From Glebionis coronaria (lineage: Eukaryota > Streptophyta > Magnoliopsida > Asterales > Asteraceae): DNA of 64,000 nt. This document shows, in pieces, positions 11,401 to 21,242 of this stretch. The notes beneath the pieces were generated by a model that saw nothing but the letters and a program-made list of their open reading frames with translations, was not told where the DNA came from and searched no databases. Both the position numbers and the translations under genes were made by a program. Within the stretch, counting starts at the first letter, position 1. Every line of letters begins with the position of its first letter. The stretch lies in contig CM046881.1 of NCBI GenBank assembly GCA_025667525.1, positions 24,935,580-24,999,579 of the forward strand, read 5' to 3'.

Positions 11401-12058
11401 TCAAACTTTTTCAATTTTCTACTGTTCACTAGGGTAATTTAGGATTTTTAAAATTGTCAAATTAATTTTGGCATTATTTTATCATTTTTTTATGATTATT
11501 TTAGTTTAAAAATAGTTTTTAGTCATTTAAAAATAGAAAAATAGTTTTGAAAATTTAGGAAAAATACTTTTTAGTCTTTAAATAATATAAGTAACTTATT
11601 AGTTCAATAAAATAATATTTTGGACATTTTGTTAATTATATTTAATTTTTGGGCTTTAATTAGCATTAAAAATTGAATATTTAATTAATAAAAGGTTTTA
11701 AAATATATTTGTTGGATTTTTATTCTTATTTATATTATTTTAGACTTAGTTTAATCTTTTAATTAATTTTTAGGTTTAATTTTTAATTTTGTCGCGTTTT
11801 ACGTATTTACGTTCGCGTTTTACGTCGACGTCGTAGTTTTAATCGTAGTCTTAGCTCGTCTTTAATTTTTCTCTCTTAAACCAAAAACGTCACTAATCCA
11901 AACATTGTTATTTTATATATTGGCACATTAATACACACACCTCCTTCGAGAACGAACTTGGAATTTATTCGTCTTCACGGTTTTCCTAAATCGTGTCGAT
12001 TAATACTTACCGCATTTATACGTTGTTTTCCTAAAACGTGTACGTATTTCCTACATCA
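8464..12058 (+). repeat. Element A right LTR (3595 bp)
   Basis: It starts TGATGAGAC after the polypurine tract and ends CTACATCA at 12058. Positions 10144-12058 match the left LTR. The first 30 bases form a perfect palindrome (8465-8492). A TATA-like box lies near 9573. The first ~1.6 kb has no partner in the window because the matching part of the left LTR is off the edge. A 68-residue frame at 9349 and a 124-residue frame at 9900 carry no recognisable domain. Confidence 0.95.
9573..9580 (+). promoter_or_regulatory. Candidate TATA box of element A LTR
   Basis: TATAAAAT lies about 1.1 kb into the right LTR, at a place comparable to the TATA-like boxes in the LTRs of X (14146) and D (47212). 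This is sequence resemblance only. Confidence 0.4.
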
Positions 12059-13100
12059 AAAGGTTACTTAGCCTCTCGCGCAAGATCGTTTAAAAGTTGC
12101 TCAGGGTTGAATAGAGTTCATAGCCAAGGCATAACTTATTGAAGCGGGACGTGAAGATTGGTGATTATTCAAAAAGGCCCTAACAAGGCATGAGGAGCCC
12201 TATTTTGTTGCTAAAGATCCAAGATGATGTGAAGTATCATTATTCCAAAATCAATATGAAGGATCGAGACACACGACGAAAAGCAATTACTCCCCTAAAG
12301 ATCATGGAGAAAGTCTATCCGAAAAGACCCTTACAAGGTATGAGGATAAATATATCCAAGTCCGAAAAGGAGGCGGATCGTTGTATATCAAAGTCCAAAT
12401 AATGATTGAAGAAAAATGATGAAGTCGTGGTCCAAATATGAAGAATCTCTTAAAAACGTCAAGTGAAGAAATTCCAAAGATATGAAGAGAAGACCATAAT
12501 CTCAAGAACGTCTTCCCAAGATTTGAAGTATGAAGTACATGCCAAATATCGGTCCGAGAAAGGTCTCAAATCGTGAAACGAGTTATGCCAAGATATGAAC
12601 TTAAGGAGATACACGAGAAGCCGTTTTAAAAGATTTTGTCCTTCGGCTAACTTTTGATTAAATCGTGCTACTTTGCTTTCGGACTAATAACTACTCAAAT
12701 AAGTCAATATGAATCACTTGTGATCCATGACAAATAGTTAAAAAATGCTAGTAACCCATTTCCTTTTATAATAACTAGGATTGTGGGGAGAAAAAGTATT
12801 ACACAATTTGGACATATGAGTAATGTTAGCATTGTGACTTGTACCAACAATGATCTCGTTTTTGCACTTAGCATGGAATGTATGACAATCAAGGATGACA
12901 AAATTTACTCTAAGGGACATTTGCTTGTTTCTATTCTTTGACCCTAAAAGTCACACTCGTGATGAAAATCATACATTATGTCTTTACACATCTTCGTAGT
13001 ATGTTGCAAGTCTTTTACTCTTCAATAAAGGTTAATAAAATTGAACTTTGGTTATGCTTGGATACATTATTCTAGCATTGTGTGAGTGCACGGCAATGGC
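12059..13100 (+). other. Element X 3' internal non-coding region
   Basis: There is no coding signature. Stretches such as AGATCGTTTAAAAGTTGCTC, GGCATAACTTAT, GATGTGAAG and AAAAGGAGGCGGATCGTTGT match element B at 33650-34200 in the same order, so both elements share an old 3' module. The first five bases (AAAGG) should be the right TSD of element A. Confidence 0.75.
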
Positions 13101-13114
13101 TTAGTATGGGGGAG
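13101..13114 (+). other. Element X polypurine tract
   Basis: TTAGTATGGGGGAG sits directly before the LTR start TGATGAGAT, as in element A. Confidence 0.85.
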
Positions 13115-16100
13115 TGATGAGATGGCATTTATACATGATCTCATCGTTCTTTTCGGGCTTTAAATGCATATAAATGTCATAAAATACCATATATATGCTT
13201 GTGTTTGTTTACTTGTGTATTTTAGGTATGGATATCGTGAAAAAGACAAAAGATCACAAGAAACAAGGAAAAACGGACACGAGGAACAAAGCCGTACAAA
13301 GAACCGGGCCCTAGTTCATGATTTATCCAACAATTACCCTTGAAGATTTGAAGATATGCAAGACTGATCCTCAATGAATGAAGAAATGACACTTAAAACC
13401 CTTGTGAATTCATAATTACAAGTTTGGTCCCTTAAGTTTGTCAAAATTACACAAAAGGTCCTTCAACTTTAAAGAATTGGCATGATTAGTCCCTCATCTA
13501 ATCTAATTTGTCAACAATGGTCCCTCATGAAGTCAAAGATACATTGAAGACCTTTTAAGATCAACAAAGTCCAAAACCAGCCCTTGAATTATGGAAAAAT
13601 GGCAAAAAACAACCCATGATATCCCTTTGCCAAAGTTTTGTGCCAAAAGTGTGAAAAATGGAAGTTTAATAACAAAGGAATGCGTTTGTTTGGACTGAAA
13701 TACTTGCTATACAACTTTTCCAAAAACCAAGGACCAAAAGTGACAAGCTGCAAGTTTGTATTCCTAATAACGCGGGTAACACTTACTGTTTAGATTTTAC
13801 CATGACGAACACCCCTTTTTACCCAGGATTAAAAAGAGGAAAACAAAGGGGAAATTAAAATTGGTTGTTCCCACGTGTAATTCACATCAAGACAATCACA
13901 CCCCACACCAAAACCTTAACCCCCACTACCAGAATGATACCCCCACTCCCACTCACATGACGACACTTGGCATTTTTACCATGACATGGCAAGATCAACG
14001 AACCAAAGCTTTTCCTTTGTCACCAAGCACTAAACAAACGTCCAGGATTCACCCAAACCAGCTGGCAACACGCCTAGAAGATTCTGCAAGGACAATTGAG
14101 GAAATTCACTTCTAGGGTTTATGAACAGTGATAAGCTAGCATATGTCTATAAAAGGAGACCTCAACATGTGAGAGTCCCTTTGTTCTAGTTTTAGGCTAT
14201 CAATCTTTGTAATTCCTTTTTAAGTTAATAAAATTTGATTTTCTGAATTTTGAGAAATCTTGTTCTTGTTTATTAAAAGTTGGAGTTAGAATAACCTAAT
14301 TCTGAGTTCCATTTTGAAATTTAAAGGTTTTTGAGGCAAGGTTTTAGTTCATAAAGCTTGGGTTTCAAAAATCAGAAAAGTGCTTGTTTTCAGAAATCAA
14401 TTGGTTTATCTGTTTTTGATCTCACTTGTTTGTTTGTTCATCTTAGCAGCATTGGAAGCTGGTACTTGTTCTGCTAGTACCTCAGCTCAAACAATCCAGG
14501 GCCTGGATGTAGGTCTTGGAGGTTTGCACCTTCTCCTTTTTCAATTTCCTCTTTATTTTTCTGAATTTTGTGATTATTGCATGATTATTGGTGAATTTGT
14601 GATTTGATGGTTGAATCCTGTTAATCTGTTCTTGTTTGATGTTTATGAGTTGTTATTGACTTGATTTGTGGGTTAGAACTGGATAATCCTTTGAAAACTT
14701 GTCAAAACAGGTTATTAAGGGGTGTTTGGGTTAACTACATAAGCAGGATTTGTGGGTTATTGAGTGTTGGATTTGTGTTGTTATCTGTTGGTACATGTGT
14801 ATCTGATATACTTGGTCACTTATTTGCATATTTTGTGGTTTGATACACCTAGATTCTAAAAATGGGACATAAAATCTTTGTTACTTGATAAAATTGGCTT
14901 AGGTTTAAGGGACACCCAGATCTAATGATAGACCAGGGCTAACAAGTGATTAAACCTAGTTAATATCACCAGGGAAAGAGATTTGAGTGCCTGAATTTGG
15001 ATCTGTGGTCATTTAGATCAGCAAAGTAGACTTGTGTTCTTGTAGTTCATATCAGTAACTGTTTGTGCTTGATTCTTCTTATTTACTTTGATTCAGTGTT
15101 TGATTTAAGTTTGTTTGTGTTTATTCATATTTTATATAGCTTGTGTATGCATCCTGTTGAATTTGGTTGGCTTATTCATGCTATATCTGCTTATTTGTGC
15201 ATAACTGCTTATTTCCCATGTCTGAGCAATATCTGGTGACTGTTTGATTGATTTGAGCTTATTATGTGAACCATATTGTGATTTTCTTGTTGATATTGAC
15301 TCCTTGTGATTCACTGATCACAAGGGTGCCTTTGTTTCCAATTGAATCCAACTAAATCTCTCTAAAAAGCTTGGTCAAATAGTCAAAGCAGTGGGAACCA
15401 GTTCCTACTGAAAGTTCCTGCTGCTAGTGTTAATTGGGTGTCAGCTTATCAATAAGCTATAATAGCTTATTTTAACCAGCAACAACTTTGATTTTGTAAT
15501 AGGTGCTCATTATTTGACCCATGTCATACTGGAGCATTTGGTGGGTTGACTTTAGGGTTTGACTAGAAAACCAACTTAATTGACTTTTTCATAAGTGCTT
15601 ATTGGTTCATTATGGCTTATTGGTTTAGCTTATTGGAATTTTGTTGATTGATTTGGCTTATTGAGTTCATTTTTGACATTTTGCAAGTTGAATCAGGTTT
15701 TGAGGTGCCCTAAATCTCAAACCCGACTATTTTGTCTTTTAGTAAAATTGTACTTTGCTTATTTATGGCTTATTGAGTGTGCTTTTTCAAAATTTATATT
15801 TACAGATCTCTTAAGCATCCTAAAAGAAGGTTTTGTGTCAAATTAGAGCTTATGGCATTAGCTTATTACTTAATGGGCTAAAAAGCTAAATAAGGATAAG
15901 ATGTTTGCTTAATAAGCTGTGATAAGCTCACTTTCAGCTTTTAGGCCTTTAGAGTTTTGTGTTTAGAATTGAATTTTGAGTCAGATTAGGCTTTTCCAAG
16001 TTAATTGGGCCAAGTTTGACTTTTTGGGCTAAAAAGCCCATTTAAGTGGACTGTTTTTGGTTTTGGCCCATTTGAGGGCCCAATAGGGGTATTTTGGTCA

Positions 16101-16869
16101 TTTCACTTTCATTTTCTATTTATTTAGGTAAAAATGAACTAGTTTGCAAGTTTTTAGAATTTTTTATTATTTTTGGATTTTTAATATTATTTTAATATTA
16201 TTTTATTATTAATTTTCAAATTTCACATTTTTCAACTTTTTACATTTTTCTTAGCTTAAATACATTAAAATAGGAATTTTGCAACTTTTAGAATAATTTT
16301 ATCACTTTTAGATTAATTTTTATAATTATTTTAAGTTTTAATAGTTTTTAAATCATTTTAAATAGTTTTTATTAGTTTAAAAATTTCTAAAAATATTTTA
16401 TAATCTTTTTAGGTCATTTTAGAGGTTTACCAATTGAAAAATCTTTATTTGGGCTTTTTGATAATTTATTTGATTTTTAAGGCTTTAATTAGCATTTAAA
16501 AATTGAATATTTAATAATTTAAAAGGTTTAAAAAAGTTTTGATCATTGGTAAACTCTTATTTTATTTATTTTGATTTTTGGTGAATTTTTCGTGATTTTT
16601 TAGAATTAATTTTTATTTTTGTAGTTTTTACGGTTTTACGTTTTGTCGTCGTAGTATTAATTTCACGTCTTCGTCATCCTCTTTTCTCATCCCCTTCTAA
16701 ATCAATATTAACCTCAAACATTTTACAAGTTTTTCACACACATATACCTCCTTGGGAAACGAACTTTCATTTCACCTCAGGGTCATTAGTGCTTGATTTT
16801 CCTAAATCACCACTTAATACTTTTCCCTATTTACGCTCTTTTCCTAAAGAGTAGTAAAACTCTACAACA
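13115..16869 (+). repeat. Element X LTR (3755 bp)
   Basis: It starts TGATGAGATGGC, related to the LTR starts of A and D, and ends CTACAACA. The first 30 bases can fold (8-bp arms, 13116-13145). Hairpins at 15302-15325 and 15389-15410 correspond to those in A and D. The stretch 15420-15930 is dense in AGCTTATT and its complement. An AT-rich segment at 16130-16600 is followed by a CpG-containing patch near 16620-16680. Short frames (for example 13861-14115) show nothing recognisable. Confidence 0.9.
14146..14155 (+). promoter_or_regulatory. Candidate TATA box of element X LTR
   Basis: TCTATAAAAG lies about 1 kb into the LTR, in a plausible core-promoter setting. No transcript evidence is available. 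Confidence 0.5.
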
Positions 16870-17044
16870 ATTTTATTAACTGCTTTTAGTTTAATTTTGT
16901 ATCTTTGTGCATTTAAACCTTTTTAGTAGAATAGAAAACCAAGACCCTTTTTAGTAACCAAGAATAACTATTCCACTTTGAACCGTGATCAATTCGAGAA
17001 GATACCGAGAATCTAATCTAAACCCATTGAAAAACCGAGTATCA
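16870..17044 (+). repeat. Element B left LTR, 3' remnant
   Basis: These 175 bases match 36214-36388 with about nine differences and end GAGTATCA. The LTR's left part was separated by the insertion of element X. Confidence 0.9.
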
Positions 17045-17046
17045 AA

Positions 17047-17062
17047 TGGCGCCGCTGCCGGG
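17047..17062 (+). other. Element B primer binding site (tRNA-Asp type)
   Basis: TGGCGCCGCTGCCGGG lies two bases after the left LTR end. Confidence 0.9.
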
Positions 17063-17269
17063 TCTTCTCGTAAAGATCAACAGTTTTTTGTGAGAACTTG
17101 GATTTTGGGATCCACTCACCGTGAACGTTACTTTTTCATAAAAAATTTCAAAAAACCCTAAAAAATATAAAATTTTCAAAAATACAAAAAAAAAATTTTA
17201 AAAATTTAAAAAAAAACATAAAAAACCAAAAATATTTCTTGTTTGCTTTGTTAGTTCTTTTGCAGGTGT

Positions 17270-19044
17270 ATGCGCACTCGATCAACGTCTTATCAAGAGC
17301 CCGAGACTCTCGATAACTTAGACATGGCCGGTGTACACAACAACAATAATAATCCACCTCAAAACAACATGAATAACAACAACAATGAACCTCTACCGGA
17401 CAATCGCCCTATGATTGAACTTTTGCTAGCACATGTAAGGGGCAACAACGATCCAATTGTCATACCCGCGATTGCAGCCAACAACTTTGAGCTCAAATCC
17501 GGCTTTATTCAGATGGTCTCTGCTCAACCATTCTTGGGGCGTACCATTGATGATCCTCATGACCACATCAAAAGGTTTTTGCAACTCACAAATACGGTCA
17601 TATTCAATGGTGTTCCACAAGAGGTAATCCGTTTACAACTTTTTCCTTTCTCCCTATAGGGACAAGCCCCGCATTGGCTTGCAAAGGAACCACCACAAAG
17701 TATTCTTACATGGACGGACTTAGAGACCAAATTCATAAACTACTTTTTCCCACCCTCTCGTACTACCTCTTTGCGGAATGAAATTATTAACTTTGAACAA
17801 AAGTACGATGAGACTTTTAGTGAATCTTGGGACCGTTTTAAAGAACTTTTAAGAAAGTGCCCACAACATGGTTTTACCAAAGTACACCAAATTAATACTT
17901 TTTACAATGGTTTAAGCATGAATGACAAAGATTCACTAAATAGTGCCTCGGGGGTAATATTTTGGTTAAGAGTTCTAATGCCGCTTGGGATATTATCGAG
18001 AATAAGTCTAGAGTGCAAACCAAGAGTGTTCGGACCAATGCCGCTAGTGCTAGTACTAGTGACAACGACAAGCGACTTGACAAAATTACTTCGCTTCTTG
18101 AATCGCTTGCTGCCCAAACCGCTAGCAACACCAAAAGCATCAACGCTCAAAATGCTCATGTCAATGCTGTAAGCCAACCATGTGAAATATGCGGGGGCCC
18201 TCACTCTTACACTACTTGTACCTCCACCCAAGATTATCCTTCTGAGAATGTTAACACAGCATATGGTACCTATCCTCCGGCCTCTTATCAAGCACGTCCT
18301 CAAGGAGACCGCAACTTGCTCAGCTATCGCTCAAACAACTTTCTTTCTCCACCCGGTTTTCCTCCAATCAATCAAAACCAACAACAAAACCTTAACCGAA
18401 CCAATCAAAACCAACCACGTGCTCCAACTCCATATCAAAACCAAAGAAACCCATATCCACCTCAAAGAAACAACAAAGTTTACCAACAACCTGCTTATCA
18501 ACCACCCGCCTACCATGCTCCTCCTCCCAACCAACCCACCGCATTACACCAAGATTTTGAAACCTACATGAGGACTAATGATGTGATCGTGGAAAATCTC
18601 CAGCGAGAAATGGCCAACATGAAAGCAGATATGGTGAAGCAAGGGAATGAGCTTCGAGCTGATATGCGAAACACTTTGGCAAGTCAAACGAATGACTTAA
18701 GGAACATGATGGCTGGTTTCTACCAAGGTAATCAAACCTCTTCTTCGGGTACTCTTCCGAGTAACACCATGGCTAATCCAAGAGGGGAGATGAAAGCAAT
18801 CACCACTCGCAGTGGCAAAGGTACCAAGGAACCCGAGCTTCCTATACCTCCACCGGTGATTGTGACTAAGGAAAACGAGTCCCCTATTCCTATTCCTCAC
18901 TCTTCTACTTCCCCAATTCCTCCACCTCTTACTTCTACCTCTCCTCCACCCAAGGATGTGAGTGATCCTACTATCCCAAATACTTCCTCTTCTTCCGATA
19001 TACCTTATCCCTCAAGGTTGAGGAAAGAGAAGCTCAAAAGATAG
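17270..19044 (+). pseudogene. gag: Element B gag, with stops and frameshifts
   Basis: This is the Athila-type Gag. The 207-bp leader before it (17063-17269) is A/T-rich. It opens MRTRSTSYQEPE, followed by an Asn-rich stretch. Core motifs follow: PAIAANNFELKSGF, DPHDHIKRFLQL and FPFSL before a stop at 17657-17659. The second segment (17771-) has FEQKYDETFSESWDRFKELL and HQINTFYNGLS. A frameshift near 17950 moves to the frame read from 17962, with the zinc-knuckle-like CEICGGPHSYTTC, a long Pro/Gln/Asn-rich region and a coiled-coil-like segment (MANMKADMVKQGNELRADM). It ends at a stop at 19042-19044. At least three lesions prevent a single product. Confidence 0.85.
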
Positions 19045-19074
19045 GACGATATTCAAGTTTCAAACTTTCTCAAC

Positions 19075-19881
19075 ATGTTTAAACAATTGAATTTAAACAT
19101 CTCCTTCGCTGAGGCTCTCGCTAACATGCCTAAATACTTGAAGATGTTTAAAGATCTTCTTAGTGACAAGGAAAAGCTTCTTGATATCGCTAATACCCAA
19201 CTTAACGAGAATTGCTCTACAGTACCCTTAAGGAAATTGCCAACCAAACTTGGTGATCCGGGTCGCTTCTTAATCCCTTGCAACTTCCTGGGAGTAGAGA
19301 ATTGCATGGCCCTAGCCGATCTAGGTGCTAGTATCAATTTAATGCCTTTAAGCGTTTGGAAGCAATTATCTCTCCCTGAGCTAGTCCCCAACAAAATGAC
19401 TTTGGAATTAGCTAACCGTACGGTTGCTTATCCAGTAGGGATAGCCGAAGACGTTTTTGTAGGAGTCGACAAATTCACTTTTCCTGCCGATTTCGTCGTC
19501 GTCGACTACGAGATGGACCCTCGTGTTCCATTAATCGTTGGACGTCCATTCTTGTGGACCGGTCGCACTCTCATCGATGTAGAAGCGAGTGAGCTTATCA
19601 TGAGAGTGGGTGACGATAAAATTGTCTTCAACATGGGTAAGATTTCTAAACATCCTTATTCATATGAGAGTGTTAATTGTATCGACGTTCTTGATGAGGC
19701 TTGTGAAGAACACTTTAATGATGCTTGCAATAGTATTCTTACCTCTCCTCCAAATGTTGAGACCGTTTCCTCTATTGCTCCATCACTTCCTCTATTTGGA
19801 GAAAGTGATTTCCTTTGGAAAGATTTTGAAGCCACCATGGGAGATGTGAACTTAGAATATGATGATTCTCCCACCGATTAG
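19075..19881 (+). pseudogene. pol: Element B aspartic protease region
   Basis: The 268-residue frame holds an N-terminal linker (MFKQLNLNISFAEALANMPK) typical of the Athila gag-protease junction. The protease domain follows: GRFLIPCNFLG, catalytic LADLGASINLMP, ELANRTVAYPVGIAEDVFV, FPADFVVVDYEMDPRVPLIV and GRPFLWTGRTLIDVEASEL. All signature residues of the fold look present. The frame stops at 19879-19881 in the acidic linker before RT, and another stop separates it from RT near 19970. As part of a polyprotein it is therefore broken, though the domain itself is well preserved. Confidence 0.88.
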
Positions 19882-19978
19882 GATGAAGACATTCGTCTCA
19901 TTGAGAAACATCTCAAAGAGGACCATATTTCTCCACCATCTCCCAAGGCTATGGCTATCGATGAACCGAATTGAATAC

Positions 19979-20611
19979 GCCTCCCATCGAAAATCATCCG
20001 GATTTAGAGCTTAAGGAGTTACCGTCCCATCTCGAGTACGTGTTCCTTGAAGACAAGAAGAAGTCGCCCATCATCATCGCTTAGGACTTGAAAAAGAAGA
20101 AAAATCTCGCCTTATCGCCGTGCTTAAAGATCATAAGAAGGCAATTGCTTGGAAAATTTCCGATATCCGCGGAATTGATCCAAACTTTTGTACTCACAAA
20201 ATTCTCATGGAAGATGACTTTAAACCCGCAATCCAAAGCCAAAGAAGGGTTAATCCTCAAATTCACTACGTCATCAAACAAGAGGTTATCAAACTTCTTG
20301 ATGTCGGCATGATTTACCCTATTTTGGATTCGCCTTGGGTAAGTCCCGTCCATTGTGTGCCCAAGAAGGGCGGAATAACCGTTGTTCCCAATGAACACAA
20401 AGAGTTGTTTCCTACTCGTCTCGTTACTAGGTGGAGAGTTTGTATCGACTATCGCAAACTCAATGATGCCACGAGAAAAGATCACTGTCCTCTTCCTTTC
20501 ATGGATCAAATGCTCGAGCGTCTAGCGGGTAATGACTATTACTGCTTCTTAGACGGTTTCTCCAGGTATTTTCAAATTCCCATTGATCCCAAAGACCAAG
20601 AGAAAACCACA
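19979..20611 (+). pseudogene. pol: Element B reverse transcriptase, 5' part
   Basis: A linker with ELKELPSHLEYVFLEDKK leads, after a stop near 20081 and a frame change, into the open frame at 20120. It carries Athila RT motifs: HKKAIAWKISDIRGID, FCTHKILMEDDFKP, LLDVGMIYPILDSPWVSPVH, CVPKKGG, WRVCIDYRKLN, DHCPLPFMDQMLERLAG and FLDGFSRYFQIPIDP. The coding match ends at DQEKTT, where element C begins; the frame resumes in phase at 30470. The palm-domain FMDD motif is on the other side. Confidence 0.88.
20607..20611. other. Target-site duplication of element C (left copy)
   Basis: CCACA here is repeated at 30470-30474 directly after C's right LTR. Removing C and one copy keeps B's RT reading frame. 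Confidence 0.92.
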
Positions 20612-21138
20612 TGTTGGGAATAAAATATGGGTCAGTTCACTAGACGCTGATAAGAAGAATGCCAACGCTGATAAGAAGACATTGGACGCTGACAGCCAAG
20701 CGTTGACATTGAAGAAGTCAACGCTGATAGCCTTGAAGATTGACACTGATGGAATATCTTCATACTTATCTTGTTTATTTGTTTCTTTATTTATGTATGG
20801 TAAAGATAAGCACAACATTGTATTTTCTATTATTATCTTTACCTAGAATAGTTGATTCGTAGCTTATTGTACAAGACTTCTTGTTCTATAAAAGAAGGTC
20901 TTTTAGGTTAAAGTCATATATCAGTTTTCATAGTATTCGCAAGTTAAACCTTTCATTGTAATCAACACGATTATTCTAATACAAGTGAAAGTTTGTTTAA
21001 CATCATTGTGTTTTAGATCAAGTGTTAATTCCGCATAACACTTTGTTACTTTATTCATAAGCAAAGGTTTCTCTACGTGTAGTACTTGATCTAATCTCGT
21101 ATACACAAAGCTTAATCGATCTAAGTTTGGGATCAACA
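20612..21138 (+). repeat. Element C left LTR (527 bp)
   Basis: TGTTGGGAATAAAAT to GGGATCAACA. Five copies or variants of the CGCTGAYA motif lie in the first 130 bases, upstream of a TATA-like box at 20885-20894. No difference from the right LTR was noticed by eye. Confidence 0.95.
20885..20894 (+). promoter_or_regulatory. Candidate TATA box of element C LTR
   Basis: TCTATAAAAG lies about 275 bases into the LTR. The same string occurs in the right LTR (30216) and in both F LTRs (47636, 59213), so it is conserved in the family. Confidence 0.6.
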
Positions 21139-21140
21139 AG

Positions 21141-21152
21141 TGGTATCAGAGC
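21141..21152 (+). other. Element C primer binding site (tRNA-Met)
   Basis: TGGTATCAGAGC lies two bases after the LTR end. It matches the initiator-Met tRNA complement used by most plant copia elements. Confidence 0.93.
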
Positions 21153-21242
21153 TTGTTGAGAAACTTTTGATCTTTAAGTAACGCAGAACCCTAAAACACC
21201 AAACCCTAAAAACCCTAAAATTCTCAAAACCCTAAAAACATC

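Larger units (their letters stand above)
1..12058 (+). mobile_element. Element A: Athila-like gypsy retrotransposon without RT, RNase H or integrase (5' end outside window)
   Basis: The left LTR (from position 1) and right LTR (8464-12058) are near-identical where both are visible, with about 20 differences by eye over 1.9 kb. Between them are a tRNA-Asp-type PBS, a leader, broken gag, an aspartic protease domain and a 450-residue acidic ORF, then 2.2 kb of non-coding DNA and a polypurine tract. No RT, RNase H or integrase motif lies between the LTRs, so the element is non-autonomous. By comparison with the right LTR, about 1.7 kb of the left LTR lies outside the window. The right LTR ends against the 3' region of element X, so A was inserted into X. 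Its left TSD cannot be seen. Confidence 0.9.
12059..16869 (+). mobile_element. Element X: Athila-like retrotransposon, 3' end only
   Basis: X is represented by ~1 kb of 3' internal sequence, a polypurine tract and a complete 3.75-kb LTR. The rest lies left of element A, outside the window. The internal part resembles the 3' region of B (about 33640-34690). Its LTR ends CTACAACA at 16869 and is followed directly by an internal point of B's LTR, so X was inserted in B's left LTR; the expected right TSD is ATTTT (16870-16874). Confidence 0.85.

Noticed and set aside
13861..14115. 84-residue frame in the X LTR
   Set aside because: Low-complexity Pro/Thr/His-rich frame in LTR DNA, not open in the related LTRs of A or D.
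20640..20730. CRISPR-like array from the repeated CGCTGAYA motif
   Set aside because: Copies are too short, irregularly spaced and in a plant retrotransposon LTR.
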